The notes beneath the pieces were generated by a model. It worked only from the letters and a program-made list of their open reading frames with translations, was not told where the DNA came from and searched no databases. The translations under genes were made by a program, and so were the position numbers. From Blastomussa wellsi (lineage: Eukaryota > Cnidaria > Anthozoa > Scleractinia > Plerogyridae), in assembly GCA_947652115.1 (NCBI GenBank), contig OX393571.1, positions 13,885,176 to 13,949,175 on the forward strand: a stretch of DNA of 64,000 nt. Direction: 5' to 3'. Of the stretch, positions 1-10,900 are shown piece after piece. Each line of letters begins with the position of its first letter. Within the stretch, counting starts at the first letter, position 1.

Positions 1-2960
1 AAGCATGAATTGCTTATAATACCGGTAATAATTTTCATTTCCTAGTGCGCACCTTTAGTTCTTTACAACTGAAATAAGATGTGCATTCCTAAATTATCAC
101 CAGTTCGACCTTTTATTTCTTTTCAAGATGAACATACATGTACATAAAATTTATGCAAACTACATAATTATATTTGTAATAAATATCTATTTATTAAATG
201 GATCTGGTGTAATTTGTTGTGGTTCAATTTTTCCTTTTGTCCAATTTTATTTTCCTTTGTTTTATTGGTCTGGTAATGTGTGAAGTAAATAATTATCTTT
301 GAAACAAAGGGAATAAAATTTGAACCAAAGACATAATCATTTATTGAACCACGACATACATAAAGTACTTTCAGGTTATACCTAGATCACGATATTTTGA
401 GTTATTTAGTTAACCTAAATTACCCTTAAAATTTATGAAACCTAAAAATAATAGTCTGCTAAGGAAGAAAAACACCAAAGGAGTGATACTAAACCAAAAA
501 GGATAAAGGATGACTGAGGATGGAGAAGATTGAAACAGATTGGAAATGCGCAAACGATCACGTATAGCTCCTTTTAAGCTAAATCATAGTATAGATTGCA
601 AACAAATCATTGTGTATGTGAAACCCAAGGTCAACAGTATGTGTACTTGCTCAACTCACCTTTGACTCCTGAAGGGTAATTTAATTTCTCCACACTGGAC
701 TCCTCCCTGCTAGATCGCTCTGCTTACAGACTAGCTTGTCACCATTTGCATTACTCATCATTGTTCACGTGTGACCCAAAGGTGTGCCTGCTCATGGGCT
801 ACTCATTATCTAGGGGCCTCTTATCTTGTTTATTGGCATGCAGTTGAAATTAAATAGAACTTGTTGTCAAATAGCCTGCAATTCAAAGCATTAGAGTTGC
901 AAGCATAGAGGGCTGACACTTGCGGGTTAGTGCTTATCTGAGCAAAGTGCGTTCACTCTATTGCAATGTTCAGATCCAGTTGACTCTCCCCAACCCAGGT
1001 GCGGATTAATCTGAATTTTCATAATAAATAAATAATATATATGTTTTTAATAAAAGTAATATGCAAGGCTTCATCCAAGGAGAATGGAACTTGCAAATAT
1101 CATAAAATTAAAAAAAAAAAAACGGGCAAGCATGCCCCTGGATCCCCTTGGAGTTTGCACCCTTGACACTTGTTTTGCAGTAAATCAGTCACCATTTACA
1201 CCAGCTACGTGCCTGCAGCCCCGCTCATTTCACCCATTCCAACCTTAATTAAGCTTATGAAAAGGCTTTTTCTCCTGCAGTAACAGAAGGAAAGTTTAGT
1301 GTACAATACACACACACTTTGTTACCATAAACACTTGATTACAGAAAAGTGGGAATACCTTGAACCAACATAGTATTTCTACTGTTCAGTAGTGAAAGGG
1401 GTACCAATTTCTATGTAAAGTTTATGAAAGGAAAATCTTTTAAATAGTTGTATACTGGTATATAAAAAATTATAAGGGTTTTTTGACATAAGGGTGAAGT
1501 CTTACAAAACTTTGTTAGGTATCCCCCTTACACACACACAAACCTGAACTCCCAAACCTGTGATAAAACCACAGGAGATAAAAACAAACCAACCCCCAAA
1601 CCTTTCTACTCTTACCTGCCCATTCTCTTAGTAGGTTGTTTTCCTTTCCAGCTGCTGTTCAGAAAAATATTTATGTCCACACTCCTCCCCCAAACCCTTC
1701 CAAGAGTGGTGACAAACATGTCACTGCAGACACATGGTTGCTCATGACATTTCTTTGTGCACACAAGTAAACATTTGTTTGTCTGACGAGTCTCTTGGCA
1801 GGGACAAAACGCAAGTGTCAGACTAGCCACAAAAATATGCATTTATTGGCATGTTATGCAATTGGGAATGCTTACGCAGTGTAAGGCCAGATTGCCACCA
1901 TAACTTAAAGGTAGCGGGACTTTGAATATGATGTTCGACGAGTTGGCTTCACTGAAAGGTCTCTGAGGAGTCTCTTGGCAGGGATGAAACATGCGTGTCA
2001 GACTAGCCACAGAAACATTTGTTGCTGGCACAAAATGTTTCGATAAAAAAGGAAACATTTTTGTGTCACAGGCACAATTAAATTTTTTATGTCCGCAACA
2101 GGGCAGCTGCTGAATGTCTGTCCGTTGCCAAGAATGCAACGACTGAAAATAATACATCAGGTTGTATATAACCCAGCTCTGGCATTAATCTTGAACTCAG
2201 GTCTGGGTTTGGACATGATTCAGCCAAATGATCAATGGCCAGCCACCATGAACACACTAAGCTCTTGATCAATAAATTCAAACTTTATTTCATTTTCCCT
2301 CTTTCCCTCTCTTTGGTGTTTAAATAGTAAACTATACACTTCTTTTAATAGCAACAATAAATTAATACAAAGTTTGCAAGTGCTGTAATTTTGATGCAAA
2401 ACAAGTGCATTCTGCAAGTAAAACCCATATTCACCCAACCCCTCCCTCACCCCAATTAATAAAAATATCCGAACAAAATTTAATGTTTCATTATGTCAGA
2501 GTCTAAATATAATTATGTATGACATTTCAAGTGCTGTTTATGTACTCTTCAGTTAATTGTTATTACGCTATGCAAATCGCTTGAAGGCACTACACAAAAC
2601 AGCATCAACATGCTATATAAGCTAATGGGTTTCTCGCTTAGCTTAAACTGAAAGCTTTATACATTATACAATTTCATGGGCTTTTATAGACAAATAATGT
2701 TGTTCTTCGAAATGACTCACATCCCAAAAATAAGTTATAATATCCACACCACATCTATTTGGTTAAAACATATGCTAATCTATATAACCTAAATTTTAAT
2801 TACTCGTTTACAAAGCTCAAATGGAATCTTTCAACATAAAGTCAGGAATATTTAATGTGTACGGTTAACCACGACGCTATCTTACAACTATTCGTGTCTT
2901 TCGATTTATGCTTTGATTAAATAAATGAGTCAAAAACTAAAGTGGCGCTCGTGTTAAAAA
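1..2960. other. AT-rich intergenic DNA, no gene seen
   Basis: I see no convincing coding exon here. The stretch holds one copy of a dispersed repeat at about 461-546 (see that family), a short (CA)n run near 1305, and a direct repeat of about 50 bp at 1781-1830 and 1961-2010. The open frames in this stretch are short, lack protein-like composition and overlap the repeats. The lower end may contain the 3' untranslated region of the minus-strand gene at 2961-3530; a minus-strand AATAAA hexamer lies at 2284-2289, but it is about 670 bp from the stop codon and is weak evidence. Confidence 0.6.
1781..2010. repeat. ~50-bp direct repeat pair
   Basis: Bases 1781-1830 and 1961-2010 are near-identical. 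Both contain the run GAGTCTCTTGGCAGGGA and, further on, TGTCAGACTAGCCACA, 180 bp apart. This looks like a local duplication of a 180-bp unit. No function is evident. Confidence 0.7.
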
Positions 2961-3530
2961 TCATCGTTCTTCAGCAAAATCTTCCTCTTGGCTTGCCAAG
3001 GACACACTTTCCCCAGAAGTATCGAATGAAGTTGTTGTACAAGCGCTTTCATTGCTGATTTCACTTACTTCATCTTCCTCGGGGATTTGTGGCAATGCCA
3101 TCTTCTTTTTCCGAGCCATGTTAAGCAACTGCACTCGCTGAGCAAACGAAAAAACGATTCGTGTGATTAGGTGATCGACATGCTCCTCAAATTCTTCCAA
3201 ACTTTTCTGGTTCTTTTTGGCCATCAGCTTGTTCATCCATTTTCCTCGGGTCGAACTTTCTTTCACATGGTTTTCGATCTTGAACAAGGTTTCCTTCAGG
3301 TCGCTGTAGAATTCGGCCTGGCGAATGAATTTCACATCTGCTCCGTTCAGAACTTTAGTAATCTGCTTGATCACTGGCACAAATCGAAGGACATACGCTT
3401 TGTTGTGTTTAGCGCTTGCAATCGCCCAGTGAATGTTGTCTACGATGGCGAAGATTGATCCGGGCGTCGCGAAACAGCTTTCACTGTTGTTAACGGCCGT
3501 CATGGAGTCGACCGCACCTTGGTTCTTCAT
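2961..3530 (-). CDS. Four-helix-bundle (MLKL/HeLo-like) protein, single exon
   Basis: This intact 189-codon frame starts with ATG (minus strand, 3530) and ends at TGA (2961-2963). Residues about 30-140 are almost entirely amphipathic helix, with the pattern NKAYVLRF...LNGA, then LKETLFKIENHVKE, a basic GKWMNKLMAKK turn, then FEEHVDHLITRIVFSF. That order (helices, a W/K-rich hinge, a final helix) resembles the N-terminal four-helix bundle of MLKL and the related HeLo-like modules, which bind and permeabilise membranes in regulated cell death. The last 50 residues are acidic and Ser/Thr-rich, probably disordered. There is no signal peptide, membrane segment or kinase domain. The gene call is fairly firm; the family call is an inference from helix pattern and hinge and could be wrong (any adaptor-type helical bundle is possible). 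A second in-frame Met at codon 10 could also be the start. Confidence 0.62.
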   Translation of the reverse strand: MKNQGAVDSMTAVNNSESCFATPGSIFAIVDNIHWAIASAKHNKAYVLRFVPVIKQITKVLNGADVKFIRQAEFYSDLKETLFKIENHVKESSTRGKWMNKLMAKKNQKSLEEFEEHVDHLITRIVFSFAQRVQLLNMARKKKMALPQIPEEDEVSEISNESACTTTSFDTSGESVSLASQEEDFAEER

Positions 3531-5324
3531 CTGTATTCCAAACTTTCTTTTTGAGCTTTAAAAACGAGACTAGACGGTATCTGTTCCCTTAATTTCTTCC
3601 CCGCTAGCAGATGCCAAAACGAAGAAAGTTCAATCCACGTTAACTTCCCTCGTCAAAAATTACTTGAAAGATCTCTCGCAGCACCAGAATACCTTTGAAG
3701 CCACTACTGCCATCCAGGTCGTCCTCACAAACACCATCAAAAAATTCGCTCATTTAGGATGGTAGGATCGCTTTTGGTCGGTTAAATTTTACTGTAAGAA
3801 GCAGACTTCAGAATACCTCCTCTCTACTTGCTCTTCGAGACAAGCACTGAAACGAACAACCTCCGCTGCATGTGCATAACCCGTGAAAACTTGATTAGCC
3901 AGTTGCAAGCTGATTTACAGTTTTTGCAGGGAGAGGTAGGAGAGCAGAAAAATGTAAGGAGCTAATATCATGTTTGAAAACACAGAATCGCAAAATCTTT
4001 TCTTTTATCTATTAAACGAACCTTTATTGCACATCGTAGTACAAAAGAGCGTATTTTTGGAGGGAAATATTGATGACATAAATTTCATATATTATTGCGT
4101 TCTTAGCCTCCCCTGGAGAGTCATTCAAATCTCGGTTTAGTTTAACTGGTTCCTGCGTTGCTATTGGCGGAAATAGGAATTATCAATGCGTGCAAAGTCT
4201 TTCGTTCTTGTATAAATACATTTCGCGCCTAGCTACGAAATGTTTATTTTTAGTTTATTGCACAATCGTGCTGTGGGTGCTGAAACTTTTGCAAAACTGG
4301 ACTGCCGTTGAAAATGAAAACATTAAAGATTTGTTATGATTTGATTTTCTGTTTCCTGTAGATGACGAAGCTTTGTCTTGAAAGCAAATGAAATTTCACT
4401 GAAACAGCTAAGCAAACAACAGGGACAATTTAAATTTTCCCTTACTGTAAATGGTACATTCTGGTTTACTTTTGTTATGATCGTTGTTTTAATTAAAAAA
4501 AATAGCTGCAGAGAAACACTGCCAGGATAGATCTAGGCTCGATTTCCGCCGCTCTCTAGTGTCCGATGTTTAGGATGTTTATAATTAATTATTAATATTT
4601 CACATAAACTTGCAAATTTATACTTGAAGAAGAGAGACTCGTTTCACACAATTCGATTTTCGTCTGACAGAATACCGCCTACAGTATATTAAGTTAAGTT
4701 AATTTTATTACACGGTTTTTTTAGAGGGCTTACGTATGAGAGTATTTTTCTCTTTGCATTTTAATCACCAATATTTCTCTCTTTGCATTTTAATGTGCAG
4801 TAAATATAGTTCTTTCCCAGAAGCAATTAGGTGTACGGGCACGTTCGGACTTGGGGGTGGGGGGGTGCAACCTCCCTGTCAGGAAAAAAAATTACAACTG
4901 CTGTTGCCGGAAAAATGTCGAAACTTTCGAAAATGGGAGGCTGTAGCCCCCGCCCCCCGACTCGTACGCCTATGGGCGCCATTGCTAGCTCGTCTTTTCC
5001 CCCTGTGAGAATCAAAAAGCCTGTCCTGTTTTACCCGTCTAATGTGAATATGGTTTTCCGTCTAAGACGAGTTTCCGTCTGACATTTATGTCATTTTATA
5101 AGTAAAATTTACAAGTACAATCTGGAGGGCCAATCCACGCCTTGTGCATGCGAAAAACGTAAAGCATACTAATCACTCAATCTTTATTTGATGCTAAATC
5201 ATTGTGTTTGTTCAATACCTTAATTTGTTACAATTTAATTAATTGGCAAAAACGTGAAAACTGACGTCAAGCCTTAGGAACGTCTATAAAAGAGTCTTAT
5301 GGGCTATACGGGGTCGTGTATAAA
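3531..5324. other. Intergenic DNA, no gene seen
   Basis: This lies between the helical-bundle gene and a foldback element. Bases 3531-3900 probably contain the promoter and 5' leader of the minus-strand gene. The segment near 4840-5000 is GC-rich with G and C runs and looks like repeat debris, not coding sequence. No RNA gene was seen. Confidence 0.5.
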
Positions 5325-5325
5325 A

Positions 5326-5740
5326 ATCGATTGAAACGAAAAATTGAGCCTAGCACGAGAAAGGCCATGCAAAATAATGTGAGTTGACTAAATTTCAGCG
5401 TTATTGGTTAAACCGCACAGATGCAGTACACGTTTGAAAAGTTGAAATTTAAGAGAGCTTTGTATGGTTTGGAGGGACAGGCGCTCCTCCAAAAAAGGTC
5501 TCTTAAATTTTAACACAAACATAACTGCAAGGCTGATACTATGTGAAAAAATTGACGATCCTGCGTAAACTAGCAGCATTATCGTTCGCGGTCCTTTGCA
5601 GTTTTCACGTCTCTTAAATTTCAACTTTTCAAAGGTGTACCATATATTTGCGCTTCAGCCAACAACGCTGAAATTTGGTATTTTTACATTATTTTGGATG
5701 ATCTTTTACGTGCTAGGTTTAATTTTTCGTTTCAATTGAT
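5326..5740. mobile_element. Foldback (MITE-like) element, ~130-bp inverted arms
   Basis: Bases 5326-5453 and 5610-5740 are imperfect inverted repeats. One arm carries ATTGAAACGAAAAATTGAGC and TAGCACG; the other carries CGTGCTAG and AATTTTTCGTTTCAATTGA. The 155-bp centre contains a block (about 5548-5610) that reappears at 56354-56411, so the element or its core is dispersed. There is no coding capacity, as expected of a non-autonomous DNA transposon. Target-site duplications were not identified. Confidence 0.65.
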
Positions 5741-6463
5741 TTTAAATATTTGTACCCAGTCCCCTGCTCGTTTTGAAAATGGCTAATTTATTTAGCCCTG
5801 CATCAGAACGAAAGCACGTCCTGTGTCAGTCTTTCTCGTTCACTTCCCCTTCGTTGGACCTTCGGCAGCGGCGCTGGAGGCGATAAGGATGAGAGTGTTA
5901 CTTTTCTTATCGAAGACACAATATCTTATTAACAACTTGACAACGTCACGTGAAAACGACGTTAGAGTTTCGCCATGGAAATACGAAGCGAGGCGTCTAC
6001 GAAATTCTTCAGCGAAAGGCTCATAAATGTTCTTTTAGATCTGTAAACCGCTAATAAACAGCCAGAAGATACCATGTTTACACAACGACTTTCAGCGATA
6101 TGCCAATTCTGATCGAATCGTGTCTGAAAAATGGAGACGTCGATCAAACCTGTCAACCACCTCCTGGATCTGACCAATCAGAGCTTGCACTAGAATCTCG
6201 TGCCGAGCACGACGGCATGAGACCTTTATTTGTCGACACCCAACCGCCCCCGACCCACTTTCGTCTAGCCGGAGTCTTTGTTCACTCGGCGCAAAATGCA
6301 CTCTAGCTGAGTGTGGCAAATAAATTATTAATTGTTAAGAACGTTTATTTTGACAAGCCAATCACGGGACTTCATTTCATGGAATGCCTTGTCTTATATC
6401 AGCTTTTTAACACGCTAATTTCCTGTATTTGCAATTCTACTTGATATCTGTGTCATCTGCAAG

Positions 6464-7884
6464 ATGATATTATCAACTGTTCTTTTAACTGTAATGGGAA
6501 TTACGTTTTCTGAAGGTAAGAGATTTATGTATGTGCAGGGATAAAACATAGTCATGGCCAAACAAATTATAGTTATTTCGTTCACAAGCTAAGAGTCTCG
6601 GCATCTGAATTTAAGAACATTGCGACCAAATTTTAGCCATTGAAGGTCACCGTGGAAAATATGTTAACATGTAAGAAAATAACTATAAGATAATAAGTAT
6701 AAGAAAATTTCCGTGATTACGCCAAAACTTCCAAAATCAAAGCACTCTAATATCATATCGGGGCCACCAAATTATGACAAAACAAAGGCAAGCGTTTAGC
6801 CATAAAACTGTCATCCATGGAAGAATTTGGATGATGTGGTGGTAATTACTAACTACCCGGCTGAATCTAATTTAGCGTGTTTTAAATATATATTAAAAAA
6901 TTTAGATGGAAACGAAGATTATTGTGGGTATAGCCACTATACAATTTACCCTCAATTTGAACCTGAACCCAAGCAATACTGTCAGCAAAATGAAGTCATT
7001 ATCGTCAATACTCGGTTCTTATAATATTAAAATTGTGATCCATTTTTACCACGACGGAGGAATTTTTGTGTCCAAAATACCTCTTTGTTTCTTAAGAACT
7101 TCGTTATTGAAAAAAATAATGACGTTTGAAAATTGACAAATTAGTTTAAATTGACCCGCGCAAAAAAAATTAGTTAGCTCAAAATTTTTAGTCAGATTTT
7201 TCATACCAAAACTGATTAGAAAGCGAAAGGAACTGAATTGGGTATAGTGCGAACAAGCAGAAAACACGATTACAAATTAAAAGTGAAACCGTAGCTCACA
7301 AAATCGTCAAGAAGAATTAAAATAGACGAAACCGGAAATATATGAATATATATGAGGTCAAAATTAAAGTGCCATTAACAGCAACCAAACCGTTACAGAC
7401 CAAGAAAAAACCTACAGTAGTCTAGTTTATTGAATATTATCTATTAAAAGAAAAGTTGATCTCACAGTCTTAAACGTTTGGCCGCAAATCCAAAAAGGGG
7501 ATTTTATAAATGGATTACTCTGATTGTTGGCCATTGATTGTTAACAAGATGGCCGAACTGTCAGAACTGAGAAGCGGGCGTTTGTACAGTAACACCCCTT
7601 ATCAGGTACCATCTTTGTTTTATGTGAAGAAATACTCGCTAAAAGTTCTAAAACACCAGTAAATATACAATTCTGACTTTATATTCATAAAAGCCAAAAT
7701 ATCTTAACATGATGTTGAAACATGTGCCTTTTGTATATACTTCCAGGTTATCCCAAACTAACACTTTATGTGCACATTTTCAAATGTAACTTACAGTGCG
7801 GACACTCAAACCGTGAACACTTGGCATTTTTATACATTTCTTTATGTGAAGTATATATAAAATAATTCATATTTGACCTGCGGA

Positions 7885-7915
<31 letters not shown>

Positions 7916-10900
7916 AAGCCCTGATTTTTTCAGGCTTTCCAATTACCTAATTGGAAATTCTCTGCGATGATCACTCTTCACTTTCACATTTCTTTATGAA
8001 TATCCAATGAGAGTTCTTGGTATAGACTAAAGGATTAGTGTTTTCAGTACCTAAAACACTAATTCTTCTTTTTATATTAAGGGCTAACATTGGATAATGA
8101 TAAAAAATGTCCAAATATTCACGGTTCGAGTGACTGTCCTCACGGTATTAATCCCAAATTGTCCTTCTGTTGTTTAGCCAACCAGTTTATCAAACGGTCA
8201 AACTGCAACCTCGTTGCGAGATGAGCGTTTATAATTAATTTCATTTTTTTTTTTTTCGTTTTTACCGATTTTTAGAACATGAGTCGAAACAGGATAATGA
8301 ATTAATTCACCGCAGTTCTAAAAAGCAAACGTAATACATACCGATGTTTGGTGCTATTTCAAATACGGAAATAATTCAATAATTTCGAGATGAAAAAGGG
8401 GCGAAAAACATACCAAGAGTGGGGTTCGAACCCACGCGGACAATTCGTCCATTGGATCTTAAGTCCAACGCCATAACTACTCGGCCATCCTGGTGTTGAT
8501 AGAGTTGTACGGGTTTTTTCTAAAACCATTATTGGAGGGAGCGAGTGAGCATGAAGCGAACGAGCGAGGTAGCTCTCTAATCGGCATGAGATTACATTAT
8601 AGGGGCTTGTAATCACTTTTTTTACGACCCAAGGAATTCTGGTCGGCGGTAAGATCAAAGGCGCAAGGAATTGTGGTTATGCGCAAATGGAAGATTTAGG
8701 ATGCGCAGTGGTATATGCGTGAGAAGATGACTTAGCGTGTGCAGTCGATTTCACCAAAGTAGGTTATGCAAATATCGGCTTCGTTATCGGACAATTTTTG
8801 TCGGCTCTTTCTAACCAATGGTTATTTGTCGTTCAGCTTGAATTTTTGTTTCTTTTGCAGTTAAGAAAAACGTTTATCAGATGAAATGTACTTTTCTTTG
8901 GTCATGTCCAAATTTTACGTTTCGTTCTTGATCGATCGGCTGATCGCCGGAGGGAAAGAACATAACACTTGCATTCCGGGCTCGGCATCCCAGACATGTG
9001 TTATGCTTGAAAACAACTCGGTGATTTGAACTTGAAAGAAACAAAGTATCCAGATTTTCGCTGGGTAAAAATGCCTTTTAAATATAAATTTAGACGATAT
9101 TCTTGGATTCAGAGGAAAGCATGAGCAAAGGTCACGAAAGCACGACAAAAACGCTGCTGTCGAAAGTTGTCTGGAAAGTTCCAAAAGAGTACCAGGAGTG
9201 GGGATCGAACCCACGCGGACAATTCGTCCATTGGATCTTAAGTCCAACGCCTTAACCACTCGGCCATCCTGGTGCTGATGGAGCGTGATGGTTGTTTTCT
9301 AAAACCATCATTGGAGGGTTGTCTGACAATTAAAACAAAAATCCTAAAAATTTCCAAAAAGTTACCAGGAATGGGGTTTGAACCAACGCGGACAATACGT
9401 CCATTGGATCTTAAGTCCAACGCCTTCACCACTCGGCCATCCTGGTTCTGATGGAGTTTGCTGGTTGTTTTCCAAAACCATTATTGGAGGGTTGTCTAAC
9501 TATTAAAACAAAAATCCCGGAAAATTACAAAAACGTACCAGGAGTGGGGTTCGAACAAACGTGGACAATATGTCCATTTGATCCTCATTTTGCTGGAGGT
9601 TGAAGGTTGCTTTCTAGGACCATTATTTGGGAGTTGTCTTAGCAGTAAAACAAAAATCCCGGAAAATTCCAGAAAGTATACCAGGAGTGGGGATCGAACC
9701 CACGCGGACAATACGTCCATTGGATCTTAAGTCCAACGCCTTAACCACTCGGCCATCCTGGTGTTGATGGAGGTTTATATTTCTTTTCTTTAACCATTAT
9801 TGGAGGGTTATCATGGGCGCTTACTATTAAACTAAAACTCCCGGAAAATTCGGTTGGAAAGTAAATGGAGCATATTCCATAAAATCCGTTGTGAAATTGT
9901 GGACTAGGTTTTGAGGTACTCCTTCTTTCCCGTTCGGAACGGAACGTTCGGAATAGGCCATCTCCGAGTTCTCTTTTGCCTCAGTGTCAAAACGAGTCTA
10001 AGTGCGAAACTATTGTTCATGTGTTACGTGCATGTTCATTTTCATGCAAAGCAAACTGATTTTCATACGAATGGTTTCGTACTTGGACTCGTTTTGAAAC
10101 AGAGGGAAAAGGAAACTCAGAAAAATGGGCTTTTGCCTTTCCATTTGACTAATCTTCCGTTTCCATTCCCTTTTATGAAATTAATTGAACGTAACGGAAC
10201 GCCTGAATGGTTGAATGGTAAACACAATCCCATTCGGTTGGTCAGTAAATTCCGAAAATCGCTTTCAACGGTCACACAAGTATTTTGGGCAGTTTGACAA
10301 TATGCTGCTTAAACAAGCTCTCTCACAGGTGGCACATCTTGAAAAGTTTAACCTAAATTTTTCAAGTTTGTTAATTACAATCCTTCTCAATCTTCCTCAT
10401 TCCAAGCCATCCTTGTTTCGTCTCTTAATTTTGTGAGACATGCATGCTGCATAATTCTATGAGCAATCAAATCTAAGACGTTTGTTAGACTTTCTGATCA
10501 AATCAAAGAGAACATGAACAGCCAACAGAACATGACGACAACGTAGAACTGATAAAAGATGTAAAAATACGATTGCTTATTGCTTATTCCTAACTAGCGT
10601 TTAGGACGAAATACAAATATTATGCAAAAATTAAATGCAAATTTAATTTTTTACACAGGAAAACCAGAAACATGCAGCAAGAAGATCGACTTGGCTATCG
10701 TTTTTGATGCTTCAGCGAGTATAGGTGAAGACAATTTTAACCTGGCCAAAGACTTTGCTAAGATCCTCTCCAGAAGATTTACAATATCCCCCAAAACCGT
10801 GCGCGTTGCTCTTGTGGCGTACTCGCAGAATATTAATATTTTATCTAGATTCTCTAATGACCAGGTAGAGGGGAAGCTGGAAAACATCTTGAGCAATGCT

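Larger units (their letters stand above)
9191..9860. repeat. Tandem array of ~173-bp tRNA-Leu units
   Basis: The tRNA copies start at 9191, 9364, 9537 and 9680 (spacing 173, 173, 143). Each is followed by a similar spacer with the blocks AAAACCATTATTGGAGGGTTGTC, split here as CCATTATTGGAGGG and GTTGTC, then TTAAAACAAAAATCC and GGAAAATT. The unit, not just the tRNA, was duplicated. The copy at 12171 shares only part of the downstream spacer (AAAACTACTGGAAAATTCC-like), so it was separated earlier. Confidence 0.8.

Noticed and set aside
3171..3458. 95-aa plus-strand frame
   Set aside because: Shadow of the helical-bundle gene on the minus strand; composition not protein-like.
4736..5082. Overlapping short open frames on both strands
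   Set aside because: They sit on G/C-rich low-complexity sequence with no coding signature.
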